6,387 nt of DNA from positions 1 through 6,387 of the forward strand of contig CAMFQI010000077.1 of assembly GCA_945980015.1 (NCBI GenBank), read 5' to 3'. A program made the translations under genes and the position numbers. The DNA is from an uncultured Eubacterium sp. GTDB taxonomy: Bacteria > Bacillota > Clostridia > Oscillospirales > Acutalibacteraceae. This document shows positions 1 to 5,068 of this stretch, in pieces. The notes under the pieces were generated by a model. That model searched no databases. It saw only the letters and a list, made by a program, of their open reading frames with translations, and was not told the origin of the DNA. How positions within the stretch are numbered: position 1 is the stretch's first letter; the number at the start of each line of letters is the position of its first letter.

Positions 1-45
1 ACACCTAAGCCTTCGTCGGCAGCGTCAGATGTGTATAAGAGACAG
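1..45 (+). other. Illumina Nextera P5 adapter remnant (artefact, not genomic)
   Basis: This stretch matches the Nextera library adapter. Positions 1-4 (ACAC) are the 3' end of the P5 primer. Positions 5-12 (CTAAGCCT) match the i5 index sold as S508. Positions 13-26 (TCGTCGGCAGCGTC) are the Read 1 tail, and positions 27-45 (AGATGTGTATAAGAGACAG) are the Tn5 mosaic end. The order and orientation are those of the P5 side of a library fragment reading into the insert, as expected when a mate read through a short insert was left untrimmed and assembled. Genomic sequence begins at 46. The matches are read directly and the adapter identity is recalled from established knowledge. The only doubt is whether base 46 is genomic or one more artefact base. 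Confidence 0.98.
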
Positions 46-46
46 G

Positions 47-1033
47 GATATCGTGCGTGAGCTTTACAAAAAGAGCGACCGTATTGTTATTTCCACAAAC
101 GGCTTTTTTACCGACAGAATAGTTGATTTATGCAAGGAATTTCCGCAAATCGGAATCAGAATTTCAATAGAAGGTCTGGAGCAGACAAACAACGAAATAA
201 GAGGTCTTGAAAACGGCTTCAACAGAGGTTACGAAACACTCAAAAAGCTCGTTGAAATGGGAATGAAAGACGTTGGCTTCGGTATGACGGTTCAGGACAA
301 AAATGCACCCGACCTTGTGCCGCTTTATAAATTATCCGACGAAATGGGTATGGAATTTGCAACCGCCTCGCTTCACAACAGCTTTTATTTCGTTGAAGCG
401 AAAAACAAGATTGAAGACAGACCGATGGTTGCAGAAAATTTTGAAGCGCTGATTAACGAGCTTCTCGCTTCAAAAAGTCCGAAAAAGTGGTTTAGGGCAT
501 ATTTTAATCACGGACTGATAAACTACATTTATTCGCAAAAGAGACTGCTCCCCTGTGATATGAGCTTCGACACGTTCTTTATTGACCCGTACGGCGACGT
601 TATGCCGTGCAACGGCACAAAGGACAAGGAGGTTATGGGCAATATCAACACTCAAAGCTGGGACGAGCTTTGGAACAGCGAGCAGGCGGAAAAGGTCAGA
701 GCAAAGGTAAGATGCTGTGACAGAAACTGCTGGATGATTGGCTCGGTGTCCCCTGCTATGCATAAGTACATTTGGGTACCGGCTATTTGGGTATTAAAGC
801 ACAAGCTCAAATTCTGGACAAAAAACAAGTATTCTATGTACGAAAACAAGATTGTTCGTGATTACCGTGACGGCAAGGTTACAAAGCAGGAGCTTGACAG
901 CCTTTCAACCTGCGATATGAATGCCGTTATAAACAACGGCTTATCCGACGCTTCACTCGAACAGCTTAAAGACAGAACAGGCGAGGAAATCGTTGACGCA
1001 GATATCAAAGGTCAACTTTCAATAAACAATTAG
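47..1033 (+). CDS. Radical SAM/SPASM domain protein, 5'-truncated
   Basis: This is a radical SAM enzyme with an auxiliary-cluster (SPASM/Twitch-like) C-terminal region; its substrate is unknown. The first complete genomic codon is at 47. The ATG at 29 lies inside the adapter, so the apparent N-terminus MCIRDR is artefactual. The N-terminus is missing, including the expected CX3CX2C cluster motif and GGEP motif: the sequence DIVRELYKKSDRIVISTNG resembles what normally follows GGEP. Visible core motifs are STNG (nt 92-103) and ISIEGL (161-178). The SPASM region shows CX12GX4C (cysteines at 554-556 and 608-610), then CCDRNC (713-730), fewer cysteines than the classical seven. A tail of about 100 residues follows, including an aromatic stretch MHKYIWVPAIWVLKHKLKFW (758-817) that may contact the membrane. 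It ends at TAG 1031-1033, 17 nt before the GT2 start. Its place in the operon suggests glycan or glycolipid modification, which is inference only; a peptide-modifying role cannot be excluded. Confidence 0.9.
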   Translation, partial: DIVRELYKKSDRIVISTNGFFTDRIVDLCKEFPQIGIRISIEGLEQTNNEIRGLENGFNRGYETLKKLVEMGMKDVGFGMTVQDKNAPDLVPLYKLSDEMGMEFATASLHNSFYFVEAKNKIEDRPMVAENFEALINELLASKSPKKWFRAYFNHGLINYIYSQKRLLPCDMSFDTFFIDPYGDVMPCNGTKDKEVMGNINTQSWDELWNSEQAEKVRAKVRCCDRNCWMIGSVSPAMHKYIWVPAIWVLKHKLKFWTKNKYSMYENKIVRDYRDGKVTKQELDSLSTCDMNAVINNGLSDASLEQLKDRTGEEIVDADIKGQLSINN

Positions 1034-1040
1034 TCTATAT

Positions 1041-1044
1041 GGAG
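1041..1044 (+). promoter_or_regulatory. Shine-Dalgarno site that decides the GT2 start
   Basis: GGAG at 1041-1044 lies 6 nt before the ATG at 1051. It overlaps the G of an earlier in-frame ATG at 1039, which has no purine-rich site at a workable distance. Translation therefore most likely starts at 1051 (MTVTVLTPTYN), the usual position for a GT2 enzyme whose first beta strand begins at about residue 2. Confidence 0.75.
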
Positions 1045-1050
1045 AACAAA

Positions 1051-1953
1051 ATGACAGTTACTGTACTGACTCCGACATATAACAGAGCAGACAAGCTTAA
1101 AGCACTCTATGATTCACTTATGAAACAAACAAGCAAGGACTTCAAATGGCTTGTTATTGACGACGGAAGCGAGGATAATACGAGTGATGTTGTTTGTGAG
1201 TTTATAGAAAACGCAGATTTTGAAATTGAATACATAAAAAAAGAAAACGGCGGAAAGCATACTGCACTCAATGTCGGAATAGCCAAAATTACAACCGACT
1301 TAACCTTTATCGTCGATTCGGACGACTACCTTACAGACGATGCAATCTTTGAAATATGCAAAGAACACGAGAGATTCAAGGATAATGACAGAATATGCGG
1401 CTATAGCTTTTTAAGACAGTATCCTAACGGAAAAATTAACGGCTCATTCGACAGGAAAAACGAGATAATCGGTAATTTTATTGTTCAAAGAATAAACAAA
1501 AACGACGCTAATTCCGACAAGGCTGAGGTTTGGAAAACAACTTGTCTTAAGGAATTTCCGTTTCCCGAATTTGAGGGAGAGAAATTCTTGGGCGAGGATA
1601 CGGTATGGATTCAAATGGCACTTAAGTATGAAGTTTTATTTTTGAACAAGCCTATTTACATATCCGAATATCTACCCGACGGACTTACAGACAACAGAAG
1701 AAAGCACAACATTAAATCGCCGCAAGGCTGTAGGCACCGTGCTTATGTTACATTGCTTGCAAATGAGCAGATAAGCCTGAGTAAAAGATATTATTTTAAG
1801 GTAATACTTCAATACCACGTTTACGGTTTTTTTGCTAAAATACCTCCTAAAAAACAATTTGAGGATAACCCAAACAAGCTAATGCACATACTGACGCTAC
1901 CGTTAGGATATATAATTTATCTCAAATGGAAAAACGATAAAAACTATAAATAA
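1051..1953 (+). CDS. GT2 family glycosyltransferase (GT-A fold)
   Basis: A cytosolic, probably membrane-associated glycosyltransferase predicted to move a sugar from a nucleotide-sugar onto a lipid-linked oligosaccharide. From the 1051 start it is 300 residues. The motifs appear in GT2 order: TPTYNR (7-12), DDGS (37-40, nucleotide binding), ENGGKHTALNVG (65-76), DSDD as the metal-binding DXD (89-92), and GEDTVW (181-186), which holds the acidic residues at the usual catalytic-base position. YLPDGLT (207-213) is the Y...GLT element common in this bacterial EPS subgroup. The C-terminus has a hydrophobic segment LTLPLGYIIYLKW (281-293) that may anchor it to the membrane. An upstream in-frame ATG at 1039 would add four residues but fits the ribosome binding site poorly. 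It follows the radical SAM gene by 17 nt and precedes a GT4 gene by 43 nt. Donor and acceptor sugars cannot be read from the sequence. Confidence 0.95.
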   Translation: MTVTVLTPTYNRADKLKALYDSLMKQTSKDFKWLVIDDGSEDNTSDVVCEFIENADFEIEYIKKENGGKHTALNVGIAKITTDLTFIVDSDDYLTDDAIFEICKEHERFKDNDRICGYSFLRQYPNGKINGSFDRKNEIIGNFIVQRINKNDANSDKAEVWKTTCLKEFPFPEFEGEKFLGEDTVWIQMALKYEVLFLNKPIYISEYLPDGLTDNRRKHNIKSPQGCRHRAYVTLLANEQISLSKRYYFKVILQYHVYGFFAKIPPKKQFEDNPNKLMHILTLPLGYIIYLKWKNDKNYK

Positions 1954-1996
1954 GCCTCACAGGGTAAACGCCCATAACGGCAAAAAGGAAAGCATA

Positions 1997-3208
1997 ATGA
2001 ACATTCTTTTATCATCATATAGCGGCAGTCCTTACAAGGGCAGCGAGGACGCTGTCGGATGGAATTGGATAACTACCTTAAGCAAAAAGCTCCCTAACGA
2101 TACAGTATATTTTGTTACAAGAACCTTCAACAAGGAGGATTTGGACAAAGGGCTTAAGGAATTTCAAATTAAAAACGTTAAAGCAATTTATGTCGACGTA
2201 CCAAATGCGCTTGACTGGTACAGAGAAAAATACAAGCCGTTTCACTATATGCAATATATGATTTGGCTTCAGGTTGTATACAGATGGGCTAAAAAGAGCA
2301 AAATAAAATTTGACATTGTTCATCATATAACAATGGGAAATTTCCGAATTACAGGCTCAATCAATAAGCTTGACGCCGTTTCGATTTTTGGTCCTGTCGG
2401 AGGTGGACAAACGACACCAAGCTCACTCAAATGCTACTACAACAAAAAATCACGCTTTGAAAAAATCCGAGACATTGCAAATGATCTTGTTCCGAAAATG
2501 CCCTCGTACAAAAGAAGCCTTAGAAGATTTGACAAGGTTTTTGCGGTAAACGAGGAAACAAAGCAGATTATGGAAAAATCAGCCGGTATAAAGGTTGTAA
2601 GACTTCCCGAAATCGCAATAAACAAGGACTTGGTTATGCTCGATGTTGAGCCGAGACACAACGAAACAATCGAAATAATATATCTCGGCAGATTATTGGA
2701 GTTAAAGGGCTTAACTCTACTTATAGATGTTATTAAAGAAGTAAAATCCGACAAGTCATTTCATTTTTCATTATATGGCTCAGGCGAGCTTGAAGAAGAG
2801 TTAAAAAGAAAAATAAAGGAATACGCAATAGAAGACATTGTTTGTGTTCCCGGTGAAATAGATTACACACAAATAGCAGATGTTTACAAAAACGCCGACA
2901 TATTTGTTCACCCTACATTTAGGGACAGCGGCGGCGCTGTTTTTGTTGAAGCGATGGCGTACAAACTGCCGATAGTAGCACTCAATCAAAGTCTTTCAAG
3001 GGAATTGAACGACAACAAATGCGGTCTGTTTGTCGAAACAAATCAAGCTAAAGAAGAAATCATACAGGAATTTGCACAAAAGCTGAAGACACTCATAGAA
3101 AACGAGGAGCTTCGACTGGAGCTTGGTGAAAACGGATATAATTATGCAAACGGCTTTTTAACTCTCGACAAAAAGTTTGATATTATTTACGGGGATATTA
3201 TAGGCTGA
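1997..3208 (+). CDS. GT4 family glycosyltransferase (GT-B fold)
   Basis: A retaining-type glycosyltransferase of 403 residues, a normal GT4 length, predicted to add one sugar of the repeat unit on the cytoplasmic face. The N-terminal Rossmann half has SSYSGSPYKGSEDAVGWNW (6-24), the glycine-rich acceptor-side loop of this subgroup, DIVHHIT (106-112) and FGPVGGGQ (131-138). The C-terminal donor half has IIYLGRLLELKG (227-238), LYGSGE (259-264), HPTFRDSGGAVFVEAMA (305-321) and LPIVAL (324-329). The usual EX7E motif appears here as D310-X7-E318. Aspartate at the first position with the DSGG context is, as I recall, seen in some GT4 subgroups, so activity is still expected. The start is supported by AAGGA (1985-1989), 7 nt upstream. 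The next gene follows after 22 nt. Substrate sugars are not predictable from sequence alone. Confidence 0.95.
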   Translation: MNILLSSYSGSPYKGSEDAVGWNWITTLSKKLPNDTVYFVTRTFNKEDLDKGLKEFQIKNVKAIYVDVPNALDWYREKYKPFHYMQYMIWLQVVYRWAKKSKIKFDIVHHITMGNFRITGSINKLDAVSIFGPVGGGQTTPSSLKCYYNKKSRFEKIRDIANDLVPKMPSYKRSLRRFDKVFAVNEETKQIMEKSAGIKVVRLPEIAINKDLVMLDVEPRHNETIEIIYLGRLLELKGLTLLIDVIKEVKSDKSFHFSLYGSGELEEELKRKIKEYAIEDIVCVPGEIDYTQIADVYKNADIFVHPTFRDSGGAVFVEAMAYKLPIVALNQSLSRELNDNKCGLFVETNQAKEEIIQEFAQKLKTLIENEELRLELGENGYNYANGFLTLDKKFDIIYGDIIG

Positions 3209-3230
3209 CTCAGTCTATACAAAATCAATT

Positions 3231-4496
3231 ATGTTTAAGTCAAAAATAAAACTGAATTTTTATCCTATGCAGCTAATAATAGCGGCAATTATGATATTAC
3301 TTCCAATGACCATAATTCTTCAAAGAATAACAGGCATTGACCTCTTCGACTATCTTGATGAGGTATGGAGTATATTCTGTATAGTGTATGTGTTTATTGC
3401 CGCAATACAACGAAAAATTAATCGAAGCGATATCGTCTTTTTGGTTGTACTCGTAGTAACCGAATTCATTGCGTTGCTTGGCAATATCATCTTTGGGATA
3501 TGCAAGGATTGGTTTGCGATAGCAGTTGACGCTCTTTCGCTTTTCAAGGTCTTTTTGCCGTTTATTGTTATGAAATACATAGGACAAAAGGATAAGCAGA
3601 TGTTTATTGCAAAATATATGCTGCCCTTTGCAAAGCTGCTTGTTTTGGCAAGCACATTATTTGGAATTCTCACAGAGTTGGGATTTGCTCATATGTACAA
3701 AGCGGAGGAAAGATACGGTCTTAAGGCTTTCTTCTTTATTTTCGACAGTGAACCGAGATTCGGATATATCATTGCTTGCTGTATGCTTGTTATTTTGCTT
3801 GTTGAAAAGAGCAGGTCGAAGGAAATTATTTATTCCGTACTGTGCATTTTCAATATGGTTTTAACAACAAAAGGCTCGGTATATATGGTATTTATATGCT
3901 ATATCGGTTTCTTGATTTTGTGGAGAAAGCAAAGCAAAATGACCGCAATTCAGGCATTACCCCTCGCACTTGTCGCAACGGCAGCCTCTACTCTTCAAAT
4001 CAACACCTATCTTAAAGATGCCCAATCGCCGAGAATGTTGTTCTTAAAGTACGGCTTCGTTACGGCAAACAAGTATTTTCCGCTTGGCTCGGGCTTTGCA
4101 ACATACGGCTCGGATATGGCAAAAAGAGTATACTCCCCTCTTTACTACGAATACAAGTTCAACAAGGTTTACGGTATGTCGCAAAAAAGAGATATGTTTT
4201 TGACAGACAACTATTTTGCGATGATATTCGGTCAGTTCGGATATATAGGAACTGCGTTGTTCGGCGTTCTTATGGTAATTATGTTTAGAACAATCAACAA
4301 CATAAATATCTACAAAAGAGCAAAAGCACTTACTCTTGCAATGCTTATCGGCTTGCTTATAAGCTCGCTCGGTTCGGCTATTATCAAGATGAACATCGGC
4401 GTTTTATGTGTTTCGCTTATGGGACTTGCCTGCGGATATTCCAACCATGAGGTCAACAAGGAGAGCTCCTCTACAAGACTTCGTATTCACTTATAA
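3231..4496 (+). CDS. O-antigen polymerase/ligase-like membrane protein (Wzy-like)
   Basis: A polytopic inner-membrane protein of 421 residues, of the Wzy/WaaL type, predicted to polymerise lipid-linked repeat units outside the membrane. I estimate 11-12 membrane segments, at about residues 13-30, 45-60, 67-90, 102-117, 130-150, 177-192, 198-213, 216-231, 238-254, 328-353, 364-387 and 388-403. A large hydrophilic loop (about 257-327) carries SPR (267-269) and PLGSGFATYGS (284-294). Such a G-rich GxGxxxYG motif and a nearby arginine in a late periplasmic/extracellular loop are typical of this superfamily. LTTKGS (211-216) sits where these proteins often have an LTxSRG-like turn. The family is sequence-poor, so the call rests on topology, the loop motif and context between GT genes and a flippase. 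The start is the only ATG compatible with the full N-terminus (in-frame stop at 3201-3203), yet it has no clear Shine-Dalgarno site. Confidence 0.85.
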   Translation: MFKSKIKLNFYPMQLIIAAIMILLPMTIILQRITGIDLFDYLDEVWSIFCIVYVFIAAIQRKINRSDIVFLVVLVVTEFIALLGNIIFGICKDWFAIAVDALSLFKVFLPFIVMKYIGQKDKQMFIAKYMLPFAKLLVLASTLFGILTELGFAHMYKAEERYGLKAFFFIFDSEPRFGYIIACCMLVILLVEKSRSKEIIYSVLCIFNMVLTTKGSVYMVFICYIGFLILWRKQSKMTAIQALPLALVATAASTLQINTYLKDAQSPRMLFLKYGFVTANKYFPLGSGFATYGSDMAKRVYSPLYYEYKFNKVYGMSQKRDMFLTDNYFAMIFGQFGYIGTALFGVLMVIMFRTINNINIYKRAKALTLAMLIGLLISSLGSAIIKMNIGVLCVSLMGLACGYSNHEVNKESSSTRLRIHL

Positions 4497-4507
4497 CAGG
4501 TGCCGCC

Positions 4508-5068
4508 ATGCTTTATATGATTAAAGACATACTCAAAACAACACTCTTAAGCGTACCATATGGTTTTTTTATTGCATTGGCAATAACCTTATGTGTAAAC
4601 AGGGCTATCGGAAACAACTTTAAGCATTATACATCATTGCTTAACAAAAAGCGTTTCAGACTTATTCTTTACACGATAACCTACATTTTTATGCTGCTTT
4701 ATAGAACAGTTCTTTGCAGAAGCAGTGATTACGAGCCGCTTTCAGATGTTTGGGGAGGCTGGGGTATTGAGATTTTTGAGTATACGGGAATCGACTACGG
4801 CACAATAATCGGGAATGTACTTATGTTTATTCCGCTCACGCTGATTATTCTGTTTACTTTCCCTGATATTTTTTCTTCGATAAAGGATATTTTTATTAAG
4901 TGCACGGCATTTTCTTTTTGCCTGTCTCTAATCATTGAGCTATTGCAGCTGATATTTCACAAGGGTACGTTTCAGATATCCGACATCGTTTACAACACGC
5001 TCGGAGGAGCTTTAGGTGTAGGATTATTCGTACTGTATCAAACAAAAATCAAAGGACGCAGAAAATGA
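4508..5068 (+). CDS. VanZ-like family membrane protein
   Basis: A small integral membrane protein of 186 residues with the VanZ-like signature; its biochemical role is not established. Membrane segments are estimated at 11-30, 52-68, 98-118, 130-150 and 161-177. Recognisable family positions are YRTVL (65-69), the GNVLMFIPL segment (102-110), SLIIELLQLIFHKGTFQISD (140-159) and the C-terminal DIVYNTLGGALG (159-170). Likely conserved residues are R66, N103, E144, Q147, D159 and N163. The ATG at 4508 is preceded by AGGTG (4498-4502) with 5 nt spacing; ATG at 4517 (MIKD) is a less likely alternative. The founder of the family, VanZ, gives low-level teicoplanin resistance in enterococci, but many members sit in cell-surface loci without resistance genes. 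None of vanHAX is present here, so a resistance role should not be assumed. Its stop overlaps the flippase start by 4 nt, implying coupled translation. Confidence 0.93.
   Translation: MLYMIKDILKTTLLSVPYGFFIALAITLCVNRAIGNNFKHYTSLLNKKRFRLILYTITYIFMLLYRTVLCRSSDYEPLSDVWGGWGIEIFEYTGIDYGTIIGNVLMFIPLTLIILFTFPDIFSSIKDIFIKCTAFSFCLSLIIELLQLIFHKGTFQISDIVYNTLGGALGVGLFVLYQTKIKGRRK
5051..5068 (+). promoter_or_regulatory. Ribosome binding site and ATGA stop/start overlap
   Basis: AAAGGA (5051-5056) lies inside the last codons of the VanZ-like gene, 8 nt before the flippase ATG. The ATGA at 5065-5068 holds both the flippase start and the VanZ-like stop. This arrangement fixes the flippase start and suggests translational coupling of the two membrane proteins. 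Confidence 0.8.

Noticed and set aside
27..45. A Tn5-type mosaic end that could suggest a natural transposon terminus.
   Set aside because: It is directly preceded by the Nextera Read 1 tail, an i5 index and the P5 end, so it is from library preparation and not a mobile element.
470..849. Antisense open frames opposite the radical SAM gene.
   Set aside because: They overlap the conserved SPASM region on the + strand and encode nothing recognisable.
923..940. Perfect 6-bp inverted repeat GCCGTT-ATAAAC-AACGGC near the end of the radical SAM gene.
   Set aside because: It is inside coding sequence, about 90 nt before the stop, and is not followed by a T-run, so it is not an intrinsic terminator. 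AACGGC is also a frequent codon pair here.
1962..1973. Small hairpin GGGT-AAAC-GCCC in the gap between the two glycosyltransferase genes.
   Set aside because: The stem is only 4 bp with a G-T pair and has no T-tract after it; too weak for a terminator, and operon continuity is expected.
4508..5068. Glycopeptide resistance gene vanZ.
   Set aside because: Only the family signature is present. There are no vanH/A/X/S/R genes and the neighbours are polysaccharide genes, so a resistance label is unsupported.
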